DNA of 64,000 nucleotides from Tsukamurella sputi (GTDB taxonomy: Bacteria; Actinomycetota; Actinomycetes; Mycobacteriales; Mycobacteriaceae): assembly GCF_007858445.1 (NCBI RefSeq), contig NZ_VIGV01000003.1, forward strand, positions 434,001-498,000, read 5' to 3'. Below are positions 35,375 to 43,091 of the stretch, piece after piece (position 1 is the stretch's first letter; each line of letters opens with the position of its first letter). The translations under genes and the position numbers were made by a program. The notes beneath the pieces were generated by a model, which was not told where the DNA came from, searched no databases, and was given only the letters and a program-made list of their open reading frames with translations.

Positions 35375-36438
35375 CGCCGATTTCCCTTCTGCTGCTCGGC
35401 GAAGATCGTGAGGCGCTCGAGGTAGCCGGGCGCGTAGATGGACCGGGGCGCGATCACGGCCCGCGCGATGACCCGCGGATCGGTGCTGCGGTACTCGATG
35501 TCGTCGCGGGTGAGGCTGTGAGTGGCGGCCGCGAAGGTGTGTTCGGTGAGGAGGCCGGGGCGCATTCGGGCCGCATACGTGCGAGCCGTCTCCGCGGTGT
35601 CGACGTTGCGGTCGGCGCCGCCGAGGAGTAACAGGGTGGGCACGCCGATGCGGCCGATGTCGGCCGTCGCGTCCGCGCGGAAGTTGCGCAGCACGAAGCC
35701 GTACCGGTCCTCGGTCATGGGGTCGGCGTCGACCTCGGAGTCCAGGTACTCGCGGTAGGTCGCGCCGCGCTCGAGCAGCGCGATGCTCGCGGCCCGTCGC
35801 GTGAGTGCCTGTTGCTTTTCCTGGTCGGACGCGCCCCGCAGGTCCGCCAGCAGGTTGTACTCGCCCTGTCGCAGCCAGTTGATCGCCGGACCGACGAGGA
35901 CGAGGAACTTCAGATCGGGGCGCTTCGCGGCGATCGGCGGCAGCACCCAACCCGCCTGGCTCACGCCCCAGGCACCGACGCGCGATGGATCGATCTCCGA
36001 TCGGGTACGGGCCCAGTCGAGCGCGGCCGCGACCTCGGCGCCGCGGTCCGCGAGGGACTGGTCGAGCCAGTTGCCCGGGGCCCCGTCGACCCCGGCCTTG
36101 TTCCACGCGAGCGTGGCGAACCCGGCCCGGGAGAAGGCCTCGCGGAGCGGGTTGTAGTTGCCTTCGCGCGAGGCGTCGGTGGCGCCGTCGCCGTGCACGA
36201 AGAGCACGAGTCCGTGCGGGCCGGCCGAGTTCTTCGGCGTGGTGAGGGCGCCGTCGAGGCGTCCGCCGGTGTGCGCGTCCGGCGCGGAGCCCCCGACGGC
36301 CGCCGCATCGGTCACGGGGATGCTCACGCGCTGCTCGTCGTAGTCGAACGTGTTCGCGACCGCGATACGGATGCCGAGTGGGATCAGCAGTGCGGCGACG
36401 ACGGCGACGGCCACGAGGACCCACTTCTTCTTCGTCAT
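35371..36438 (-). CDS. Membrane-anchored alpha/beta hydrolase
   Basis: This 355-residue protein starts with a positively charged run and a hydrophobic segment (residues 6-28), so it is probably membrane-anchored facing outward or secreted. The hydrolase core shows LVLFVHGDGATDAS, the nucleophile serine in GAWGVSQAGWV, an acid in LGGADRNVD and the histidine in AATHSL. It may be an esterase or peptidase; no more can be said. A very good leaderless-type -10 (TATGAT) lies six bases upstream of the ATG. It opens the operon with the dehydrogenase-like and PaaX-like genes. Confidence 0.78.
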   Translation of the reverse strand: MTKKKWVLVAVAVVAALLIPLGIRIAVANTFDYDEQRVSIPVTDAAAVGGSAPDAHTGGRLDGALTTPKNSAGPHGLVLFVHGDGATDASREGNYNPLREAFSRAGFATLAWNKAGVDGAPGNWLDQSLADRGAEVAAALDWARTRSEIDPSRVGAWGVSQAGWVLPPIAAKRPDLKFLVLVGPAINWLRQGEYNLLADLRGASDQEKQQALTRRAASIALLERGATYREYLDSEVDADPMTEDRYGFVLRNFRADATADIGRIGVPTLLLLGGADRNVDTAETARTYAARMRPGLLTEHTFAAATHSLTRDDIEYRSTDPRVIARAVIAPRSIYAPGYLERLTIFAEQQKGNRR

Positions 36439-36444
36439 GAAACG

Positions 36445-36450
36445 ATCATA
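36445..36450 (-). promoter_or_regulatory. -10 hexamer TATGAT of the hydrolase operon
   Basis: Minus-strand TATGAT is six bases before the ATG at 36438. The 65-base divergent region is unusually AT-rich here and holds AACGATC twice, 15 bases apart (36441, 36456), a possible operator. Confidence 0.5.
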
Positions 36451-36491
36451 TCAAAAACGATCGTCAACAATTCAATAGTTATGCAGTCCGA

Positions 36492-36497
36492 TAGAGT
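36492..36497 (+). promoter_or_regulatory. -10 hexamer TAGAGT of rmlA, leaderless type
   Basis: TAGAGT is followed by six bases and the rmlA ATG at 36504, with no ribosome binding site. Confidence 0.5.
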
Positions 36498-36503
36498 CGG
36501 GCC

Positions 36504-37373
36504 ATGAGAGGGATCATCCTGGCCGGCGGAACGGGGAGTCGGCTGCACCCGATCACCGTCGGTGTGAGCAAGCAGTTGCTGCCCGTCTACGACAAGCCGA
36601 TGATCCATTACCCCCTGTCGACGCTCATGCTCGCGGGGATCCGCGAGATCCTCGTGGTCACGACGCCCGCCGACGCCGACCAGTTCCGGCGCCTCCTCGG
36701 TGACGGCTCGCAGTTCGGCGTGCGCATCGAATACGTGGTGCAGGAGCGGCCCGACGGCCTGGCTCAGGCCTTCGTGCTCGGCGCGGACTTCATCGGGGAT
36801 CAGACGGTGGCGCTCATCCTGGGCGACAACATCTTCTACGGCCCGGGCCTGGGCTCGCAGCTGCGCCGGTTCGACGGCATCGACGGCGGCGCGGTGTTCG
36901 CTTACCGGGTCGCCGACCCGCGCGCCTACGGGGTCATCGAATTCGACGGAGCCGGGCGTGCGATCGGCTTCGAGGAGAAGCCCGAGCGGCCGCGGTCCCA
37001 GTACGCGGTGCCGGGGCTCTACTTCTACGACCCGTCGGTCGTCGAGGTGGCGCGGAACCTGACCCCCTCGGCGCGCGGCGAGTACGAGATCACCGACGTC
37101 AACCTGCACTACCTGCGCGAGGGGCGGCTCACCGTCGATGTGCTGCCGCGCGGCACCGCCTGGCTCGACACGGGAACCTTCGACGCCCTCGCCGATGCCA
37201 CCGGCTACGTCCGCGCCGTGGAACAGCGGCAGGGTACCAAGATCGGCGCGCCCGAGGAGGTGGCGTGGCGGTGCGGCTTCATCGACGACGCGCAGCTGCG
37301 GGCTCACGCGGAGAAGCTGGCCAAATCGGGGTACGGCACGTACCTGCACGGCCTGCTGGAGGAGGGGCGATGA
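36504..37373 (+). CDS. rmlA: Glucose-1-phosphate thymidylyltransferase RmlA
   Basis: This 289-residue enzyme has the nucleotidyltransferase motif [13 protein letters not shown] at residue 5, the [18 protein letters not shown] block, [12 protein letters not shown] with the metal-binding aspartate, and [10 protein letters not shown]. It makes dTDP-glucose from dTTP and glucose-1-phosphate, the first step to dTDP-rhamnose. It overlaps rmlC (ATGA) and its promoter region is shared with the divergent hydrolase operon. Confidence 0.95.
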   Translation: MRGIILAGGTGSRLHPITVGVSKQLLPVYDKPMIHYPLSTLMLAGIREILVVTTPADADQFRRLLGDGSQFGVRIEYVVQERPDGLAQAFVLGADFIGDQTVALILGDNIFYGPGLGSQLRRFDGIDGGAVFAYRVADPRAYGVIEFDGAGRAIGFEEKPERPRSQYAVPGLYFYDPSVVEVARNLTPSARGEYEITDVNLHYLREGRLTVDVLPRGTAWLDTGTFDALADATGYVRAVEQRQGTKIGAPEEVAWRCGFIDDAQLRAHAEKLAKSGYGTYLHGLLEEGR

Positions 37374-37939
37374 ACGTGACCCCGCTGCCCATCGCCGGTG
37401 CCTTCGTGCTCGATCCGATCGTCCGGCCCGATACGCGCGGTGAGTTCTTCGAGCTCTTCAAGGCGTCCGCGTTCCGGGAGGCGACGGGCCACGTCCTGGA
37501 CGTTGCACAGACCAACGTCTCGGTCAACCTGCGCGGCGCGGTGCGGGGCATCCACTACGCGGACGTCCCTCCGGGACAGGCGAAACTGGTCGCGTGCCTG
37601 CACGGAGCCGTGCTCGACGTGATCGTGGACCTGCGCGTCGGCTCGCCCACGTTCGGCGCGGTGGAGTCGGTGCGTCTCGATTCCGAGAGCCACCGCACGG
37701 TGTACCTCGCGGAGGGCCTGGGCCACGGCTTCTGCGCTCTCACCGACGGAGCGGTCGTGGCGTATCACGTGTCCTCCGAGTACAACCCGTCGGCCGAGCA
37801 CGGGGTCGATCCGCTGGACTGCGAGCTCGCGATCGCGTGGCCCGACGAGGTGCCGCCGATCCTGTCCGAGAAGGACACGGCGGCACCGTCGCTGGCGGAA
37901 GCCCGCGCGGCGGGCGCGTTGCCGCGCTGGCTAGGCTGA
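37370..37939 (+). CDS. rmlC: dTDP-4-dehydrorhamnose 3,5-epimerase RmlC
   Basis: This 189-residue cupin has the family blocks [32 protein letters not shown] with the active-site histidine, [18 protein letters not shown] and [10 protein letters not shown]. It epimerises the keto-sugar at C3 and C5 in dTDP-rhamnose synthesis. rmlD is not in the window. Its end overlaps the convergent sigma-factor gene by nine bases. Confidence 0.92.
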   Translation: MNVTPLPIAGAFVLDPIVRPDTRGEFFELFKASAFREATGHVLDVAQTNVSVNLRGAVRGIHYADVPPGQAKLVACLHGAVLDVIVDLRVGSPTFGAVESVRLDSESHRTVYLAEGLGHGFCALTDGAVVAYHVSSEYNPSAEHGVDPLDCELAIAWPDEVPPILSEKDTAAPSLAEARAAGALPRWLG

Positions 37940-39237
37940 CGGATCTCCCTCTGCCGCAAGGCTCTCCGCGGCGCGCCGGGCGAGTAGGGCGCGTTCACCT
38001 TCGTTGCGCGTACGGCGGGCGGCCTCGTCGAACTGCTCCGCCGCCGCGGCGTACCTCCCGGACCGGGCGAGGAGATCGCCACGGACGCTCGGGACGAGCG
38101 GGGACTCGCCCAGGGCAGCTGCGTCGACCGCGTCGAGCACAGTCAGGCCGGCCTCGGGGCCGAACGCCCTCCCGTGTGCCACAGCGCGATTGACCTCGAC
38201 GACGGGGCCGGGCGCTGCCTCGGCGAGTGCATCGTAGAGGCGCGCGATCCGCGGCCAGTCGGTATCGGCGGGTGTGGCGGCGCGGGCGTGCTGCGCGGCG
38301 ATCTCGGCCTGCAGGAAGTACCTGCCCACCGGGATGCCCCGGGCGGCCAGTTCCTCGGCGCGGCCGAGCGCGGCCAGGCCCCGTCGGATCAGGAGCCCGT
38401 CCCAGCGGTCCCGGTCCTGGTCGTCGAGGAGGACCGGGGCGCCGGCCGCGTCGGTGCGGGCGTCTATGCGGGAGCCCTGCAGTTCGACGAGTGCCTGCAG
38501 GCCGTGGATCTCCGGTTCGCCGGGCGCCAGCTCGGCGAGCATGCGGGCCAGCCGGATGCCCTCGCGGGCTAGGTCGGGCCGCATCCAGTCGGCGCCCGTG
38601 GCGGCCGAGTAGCCCTCGGAGAAGATCAGGTAGACCACGGCCATCACGTCGTCGAGGCGGCGGGTGCGCTCCTCGCCGGTGGGGAGCTCGAACTCCGCGC
38701 GGGCGGTGGTGAGCGTCTTCTTCGCGCGCGAGATGCGTTGCCCCATGGTCTTCTCGGGGACCAGGAAGCCGCGTGCGATCTCGGCGGTGGTGAGACCGCC
38801 GACCACGCGCAGCGTGAGCGCGGCCCGCGATTCCGGGTGAGTGCGGGGTGGCAGGACAGGAAGATCAGGCGCAGTGCGTCGTCCTCGATGAAGTCGACCT
38901 GCGCGTCGAGGTCGGGCATACCGTCGTCCTCCCGCAGGCCGCGGCCGATCTCCTCGGTCTTACGGCGCAGGTTCTCGGCGCGGCGGATCGAATCGACGCC
39001 GCGCCTTTTCGCGGTGGTCATGAGCCATGCGGCCGGATTGTCGGGGATGCCCTTCTCCGGCCACTGCTCCAGTGCGGCTACCAGCGCGTCCTGCGCCAGG
39101 TCCTCCGCGAGCTGGATACTGCGGGTCATGCGGGTGAGCGCGCCGACGAGCCGCGTCGATTCGGCCCGCCAGGTGGCGGTGATCGCTTCGGCTGAATTCG
39201 ACGCGCTCCCGGCGTCGGTGGTGGTCCCGGCTGGCAC
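37931..39237 (-). pseudogene. ECF sigma factor with DUF6596-type C-terminal domain, frameshifted
   Basis: The reading frame is broken. From GTG 39237 the protein runs through sigma region 2 (SIQLAEDLAQDALVAALEQWP, PAAWLMTTAKRRGVDSIRR) to LIFLSCHPALT, then changes frame. The remainder (QRISRAKKTL region 4 and the long helical C-terminal domain with LDDVMAVVYLIFSEGYSA) continues in another frame down to 37931. Adding one C to the ACCC run at about 38835-38838 restores the expected SCHPALTPESRAALTLR. Such factors usually pair with YCII proteins, and one is encoded immediately upstream. The start has a leaderless TACGCT -10. Either a real pseudogene or a single-base sequencing error. Confidence 0.8.
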
Positions 39238-39244
39238 GTCGACC

Positions 39245-39250
39245 AGCGTA
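39245..39250 (-). promoter_or_regulatory. -10 hexamer TACGCT of the sigma-factor gene
   Basis: Minus-strand TACGCT lies seven bases before the GTG at 39237, without ribosome binding site. Confidence 0.4.
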
Positions 39251-39269
39251 GGGGACCACCACCGTCGCG

Positions 39270-39653
39270 TCAGGCGTCGGAAGGTGTGGGCGGTTCGTCG
39301 GCGACCTGGCGCAGGGTGGCCACCATCGAACACTCGGGCCAGTACTTCGCGTGCAGTTCGGCGAACTCCTGCTGTGCCGCGATCGCCTGCTCCACGGTGT
39401 CGTACTGCAGCAGGGACCAGCCGCCGACGACCTCCTTGGATTCGGCGTACGGCCCGTCGACCCTCGTGATCTCGCCCTTGCGGACGAGGTAGTTGACGGC
39501 GTCCTCCGTGCCGAACAGGCCGCCGCCGTCGATGAAGTGGCCCTTTCCGGCCTGCTCGCCGATGTAGGCGTCCATCGCGTCGAACAGCGCCTGAGGCGGT
39601 GCGCCGTTCGCGTCGCCCTCTTCCATCCGTACGAATCCCATGAAACGAGGCAT
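39270..39653 (-). CDS. YCII-domain (DGPF-type) protein
   Basis: This 127-residue protein has the family landmarks: MRXEEG-like GFVRMEEGDAN near the start, GLFGTEDAVNYLV, RVDGPYAESKEVVGGW (the DGPF-like motif) and a closing region ALHAKYWPEC-like. Proteins of this family are commonly encoded beside ECF sigma factors of the type found 32 bases downstream, but their function is poorly known. ATG 39653 was chosen because AAAGGA lies about 10 bases before it; earlier in-frame ATG 39698 lacks one. Confidence 0.82.
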   Translation of the reverse strand: MPRFMGFVRMEEGDANGAPPQALFDAMDAYIGEQAGKGHFIDGGGLFGTEDAVNYLVRKGEITRVDGPYAESKEVVGGWSLLQYDTVEQAIAAQQEFAELHAKYWPECSMVATLRQVADEPPTPSDA

Positions 39654-39750
39654 GTCGATCAGTCCTTTGCGTGTGGTGGTGGAACAACTCTCTCGCACAC
39701 ACGTCGATCGACGGGCCCGTGTTTCTACATGGACCGGAGAAATTCTCCGA

Positions 39751-41118
39751 TCAGTTCACGGCGAGCACCGGCAGCGGCGGCAGAGCGGTCTCGTAGAGCC
39801 ACGTCCGCCAGAGATCGCGCAGCGGCTCGGGGCTGTGCTTGGCGACGAGCGTCACGAAGTCGTCCGTGGTGACCGACTCGTGCGCGTACTCCGACGTCCA
39901 CTCGTGGAGCACGGAGAAGAACACCGGATCGCCGAGCGCGACGCGCACCGCGTGCACCGTCAGGGCTCCGCGCTTGTAGACGCGGTCGTCGAACATCAGG
40001 TCCGGGCCGGGATCGCCGACGACGATGTCGGTGCGCGAGGCCGCGAGCTTCGCGTAGTAGCGGGCCGCCATCTGCTGCGTCGTCGCCTCGCCGCACTCCT
40101 GCGCCCACAGCCACTCCGAGTAGCAGGCGAAGCCCTCGTGCAGCCAGATGTCCTTCCACCGCGTCAGCGTCAGCGAGTTGCCGAACCACTGGTGCGCCAA
40201 TTCGTGGGCGACGAGACGCTCGGCGTCGCGCGTGCCGTCGCAGTGGTTGGCGCCGAAGATCGAGACGGTCTGCGCCTCGACGGGGATCTCCAAGGTGTCG
40301 TCGGTGACGACCACGGTGTACTCGGGGAACGGGTACGGGCCGAACCAGCGGGTGAAGGCGCGCATGATGCGCTCCTGGTTGCCGAAGCTGCGCTGGAAGT
40401 CCGAGGTCAGGCGCGCCGGGACCGCCGCGCGGATCGGCACCGGCTTCTCGGCCACCTTGAGCAGGTCGTAGCTGCCGATCTGGATCGTCGCCAGGTACGA
40501 GGCCATGGGCGCCGCCTGCTCGTAGACCCACGTGGTGTGTGCGGCCGAGACCTTGCGGGAGACGAGAGTGCCGTTGGAGACGACCCGGTACGGCGAATCG
40601 GTGGTGATCGCGATCCGGTACGACGCCTTGGAGGCCGGGTGGTCGTCACAGGGGAACCACGACGGTGCGCCGCTCGGCTGCGAGGCGACGATGACGCCCT
40701 CCGACAATTCCTCCCAGCCGACCTCGCCCCAGGTCGAGCGGATCGGCTTCGGGGTGCCGGCGTACCGGATGGAGATGGTCATCGCCGCGCCGGCGGGAAC
40801 CTCGTTCGCCAGCGTGAGCTCCAGCTTGCCCCCGCGCTGGGTGTACCGCTGCGGCCGACGGCCGTTCACCGCGATCTTGGACGCGGTCAGCGCGTCGGAG
40901 AGGTCGATCGCGAACCGCTTGAGCGGCTCGTTCGCCGTCGCGGTGATCTCGGCCTTGCCGTCGAGGCGATTGCTCTCGACCTTGTACGTCAGCTCGAGGT
41001 CGTACCGCGAGACCCGATAGCCGGGATTGCCGTGGCCGGGGATGTACGGATCCACCGCGCGCGCGTGCTGCGGATTCGGTGCGGCGACGATCTTCGGCCT
41101 GGCCGATTTGCGCACCAC
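39751..41118 (-). CDS. M1-family zinc aminopeptidase
   Basis: This 455-residue metallopeptidase has an N-terminal beta-rich domain (about 1-190) and a catalytic domain with HELAHQWFGN (His305, Glu306, His309) followed by Glu328 in WLHEGFA, the HExxH-X18-E zinc site. The usual GAMEN exopeptidase motif is replaced by a PVEAQT-type variant near residue 285. It lacks a signal peptide and the long ERAP-like C-terminal domain, being half the usual M1 length. M1 aminopeptidases include enzymes linked with epsilon-poly-lysine breakdown in producers, and the Pls-like synthetase lies 2 kb upstream. The start is GTG 41118 with AAGGAAG seven bases before it. Confidence 0.85.
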   Translation of the reverse strand: MVRKSARPKIVAAPNPQHARAVDPYIPGHGNPGYRVSRYDLELTYKVESNRLDGKAEITATANEPLKRFAIDLSDALTASKIAVNGRRPQRYTQRGGKLELTLANEVPAGAAMTISIRYAGTPKPIRSTWGEVGWEELSEGVIVASQPSGAPSWFPCDDHPASKASYRIAITTDSPYRVVSNGTLVSRKVSAAHTTWVYEQAAPMASYLATIQIGSYDLLKVAEKPVPIRAAVPARLTSDFQRSFGNQERIMRAFTRWFGPYPFPEYTVVVTDDTLEIPVEAQTVSIFGANHCDGTRDAERLVAHELAHQWFGNSLTLTRWKDIWLHEGFACYSEWLWAQECGEATTQQMAARYYAKLAASRTDIVVGDPGPDLMFDDRVYKRGALTVHAVRVALGDPVFFSVLHEWTSEYAHESVTTDDFVTLVAKHSPEPLRDLWRTWLYETALPPLPVLAVN

Positions 41119-41151
41119 GGATCCACTTCCTTCTCGCTCGGGGTCGGGGGA

Positions 41152-41628
41152 TTACCTTACCGGTTTGCGGAGCGTCACGGTCGCGACGCCGCCGTGCGGC
41201 GCGGGTTCGGGTTCGGAGGCGACGTATCCGGCGCGCTCGTACGTCCGAATGTTGCGTTCGCTGCCCGCGCCGGTGAACATGACGAACTCCTCGGTGCCCT
41301 GCGGGGCGAGCGATTCCATCAGGGCGATCAGCTCGGAGCCGAGCCCGCGACCGGCGAGGTCCGGCGCCACCATCACACGCCCGATGTGCCAGCGGTGGTC
41401 CGCCTCGGCACGGCCGCGGACCGCGCCGATCAGCCGGCCGTCGAGACGCATGACGAAGGTCGCCCACTGGGAGGCCCACCGCAGGATGTCGTCGTGGGTC
41501 TCGGTCAGCGGCGGGATGGCCAGGCTGTCGTTCGCGATCGCCTCCTGCACCCAGCAGCACCGCTGCAGGACGAGCAGTTCCGCCACGTCGCTCGGCTGGA
41601 ACGGGGTGATCTCGAGCCCGTCGCTCAC
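41152..41628 (-). CDS. GNAT-family N-acetyltransferase
   Basis: This 158-residue protein has the acetyl-CoA-binding signature RVMVAPDLAGRGLGSELIALME near residue 85, and the closing GSERNIRTYERAGYVA. It transfers an acetyl group from acetyl-CoA to an amine; the substrate is unknown. The GTG at 41628 follows AAAGG by six bases; an earlier GTG at 41661 would overlap a TAGTGT sequence and is less likely. It lies 33 bases before the M1 aminopeptidase gene on the same strand, so they may be one operon. Confidence 0.83.
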   Translation of the reverse strand: MSDGLEITPFQPSDVAELLVLQRCCWVQEAIANDSLAIPPLTETHDDILRWASQWATFVMRLDGRLIGAVRGRAEADHRWHIGRVMVAPDLAGRGLGSELIALMESLAPQGTEEFVMFTGAGSERNIRTYERAGYVASEPEPAPHGGVATVTLRKPVR

Positions 41629-41677
41629 GGGGGACCTTTCGTCGGGGGTGTCCGTGACCACACTAGTGGCGCGGATA

Positions 41678-42067
41678 TCACTTCCCTGCGCGGAGGGCGG
41701 CGACGACGGCGTCGAGGGCGGCCTGCGGCGGAGCGCCGATCGCGAGGGACGCCTCGATGTAGCGCGTCGCCGCCTCGCGGAGGGATTCGGCGTCGTACGC
41801 GGGGGTCTCCTCGGCGGGCGGTAGAGCGATCACCCGGGTGCCGCCACCTCGCCGGCTCTCGATGAGGCCGGTCGCCTCCAATTCGCGGTAGGCGTGTGCT
41901 GCGGTCCCGACGGCGATACCGAGGTCGCGGGCCAGCTGCCGCAAGGGTGGGAGCTTCGCCCCGACCGGGAGTGCGCCCGATGCGATGTGACCCGTGATCT
42001 GTCGACGGAGTTGCTCGAACGCGGGGGTGGGGTCGGCCTCGTCGATACCGATGCGGGGGGCCGTCAC
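41678..42067 (-). CDS. GntR-family regulator, YtrA type
   Basis: This 129-residue protein has only the GntR winged-helix domain (PAFEQLRRQITGHIASGALPVGAKLPPLRQLARDLGIAVGTAAHAYRELEATGLI, residues about 15-70) plus a short helical tail, as in the YtrA subfamily, which has no large ligand domain. It overlaps the membrane-protein gene upstream (ATGA). YtrA-type regulators usually repress their own operon; two 24-base inverted repeats before that operon are candidate operators. Confidence 0.85.
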   Translation of the reverse strand: MTAPRIGIDEADPTPAFEQLRRQITGHIASGALPVGAKLPPLRQLARDLGIAVGTAAHAYRELEATGLIESRRGGGTRVIALPPAEETPAYDAESLREAATRYIEASLAIGAPPQAALDAVVAALRAGK

Positions 42068-42888
42068 GGTCGGGCGGCACGGTGGTCGGCGGTCGGGAAG
42101 CCGCGCTCCGAAGCCGGCGCAGCGAGATGAGGTCGCGCGAAGATCGAGAGAGCTCCGGCCGTCAGCGCGAAGAGCAGCAGGCCCGTGCCGTCGGCGACAA
42201 GAGGATGCCCCAGGGAGTTTCGGACAGTGCTGACGGCATCAGTCAGGACCACCGCTTCGGCGACGAACAGCAGGCAGAGCGCGCGGATCGCGGTTCCTCG
42301 CCGGGACCAGCCATCTGTGCCGGTCAAAGGATCGATGTCCGGCCGGCGTGCCGCGGCGACGATGACCAACGCTGTGACGATCAGAGCCAGGACGAAGCCG
42401 GCGTAGTCGGACCACAGGCTGAAAGAGTCGTCGCTTCCCTCGGCGATGAGAAGCGTCACCGGGCTGATGGCGGTCGCGGCGGTGAAGGCGATCAGCGTCC
42501 ACGTCATCCAGCGCGGGACGATGTCGAACGGACCATGCGGCGTGAGTGTCGCAATTCGTGGTCCGTCCGGCCGAGTCGTCCGCTCGGTGACCAGCAGGGC
42601 GAGCAACGGAAAGAGGAAGAGCCCGGGAACCCACGCGAGGCCGATCAGCTGTTGGATCGGACGGGGCAGGACGTTCTCGGCCGTCGAAGGATGGACGAAC
42701 GTCGAGATGAAGATTGCTGCAATGAGGACCAGGAGAGCCGCCGTCGATACCCCGAACGCGACGACGAGTCGTCGGCGTAGAACGCGACGGTATTCGGTGT
42801 AGCTCGGCGATTCGCCGAGCGCTTCCTCTGTGCCGGTCCCTCTGATGACCCACACGAGTGCCGCGATGGTCAGGATTCCGATGATCAT
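42064..42888 (-). CDS. Seven-segment membrane protein of unknown function
   Basis: This 274-residue protein shows about seven hydrophobic segments (for instance MIIGILTIAALVWVI, LVVAFGVSTAALLVLIAAIF, LIGLAWVPGLFLFPLLALL, WTLIAFTAATAISPVTLLI) with short loops and no motif I recognise. It is encoded with a GntR regulator of the YtrA type, which in other bacteria pairs with ABC transporter or membrane proteins responding to cell-envelope antibiotics. That comparison is the only hint of function. GGGGGAG lies just before the ATG, close to the operator repeat. Confidence 0.72.
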   Translation of the reverse strand: MIIGILTIAALVWVIRGTGTEEALGESPSYTEYRRVLRRRLVVAFGVSTAALLVLIAAIFISTFVHPSTAENVLPRPIQQLIGLAWVPGLFLFPLLALLVTERTTRPDGPRIATLTPHGPFDIVPRWMTWTLIAFTAATAISPVTLLIAEGSDDSFSLWSDYAGFVLALIVTALVIVAAARRPDIDPLTGTDGWSRRGTAIRALCLLFVAEAVVLTDAVSTVRNSLGHPLVADGTGLLLFALTAGALSIFARPHLAAPASERGFPTADHRAARP

Positions 42889-42896
42889 TGCTCCCC

Positions 42897-42920
42897 CTTG
42901 TGTCAGTAAACTGGCACAAG
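42897..42920. promoter_or_regulatory. GntR-type operator, 24-base inverted repeat (near copy)
   Basis: Arms CTTGTGTCAGT and ACTGGCACAAG flank AA; 10 of 11 pairs match. It begins nine bases upstream of the membrane-protein ATG, so a bound repressor would cover the start site. Confidence 0.7.
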
Positions 42921-42938
42921 ATTACGGCGATGATGGCT

Positions 42939-42962
42939 CTTGTGTCAATCGACTGGTTCAAG
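42939..42962. promoter_or_regulatory. GntR-type operator, second copy
   Basis: Arms CTTGTGTCAAT and ACTGGTTCAAG flank CG with three mismatched pairs. It starts 42 bases from the first repeat, four helical turns, so both face the same side of the DNA. Confidence 0.6.
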
Positions 42963-43004
42963 TTGTCCGGTGCCGGGCTGGCGATGGGGCTGGAATCTCG
43001 CCAA

Positions 43005-43055
43005 CAGCAGAAATCTCCGCTCCCCGTGGATGCGCGGGGTGAGCGGAGATTGCTG
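43005..43055 (-). terminator. Strong hairpin after the Pls-like gene
   Basis: AATCTCCGCTC (43012-43022) pairs perfectly with GAGCGGAGATT (43041-43051); inner CCCCG/CGGGG (43022-43026 and 43035-43039) extends the stem, and CAGC/GCTG pair outside. On the minus strand it follows the stop codon by about 40 bases and is followed by ATTTCTG. It probably ends transcription from the synthetase gene. Confidence 0.7.
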
Positions 43056-43091
43056 AGGGGCGGGATCGACCCGCGACGGCGGACCGTCGGG

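Noticed and set aside
36441-36464. AACGATC direct repeats as a defined operator
   Set aside because: Only two copies with no matching regulator evidence; kept as a remark on the promoter rather than a site.
39735-39749. Palindrome CGGAGAA-A-TTCTCCG at the end of the aminopeptidase gene
   Set aside because: It overlaps the coding end and has a one-base centre; neither terminator nor operator function is convincing.
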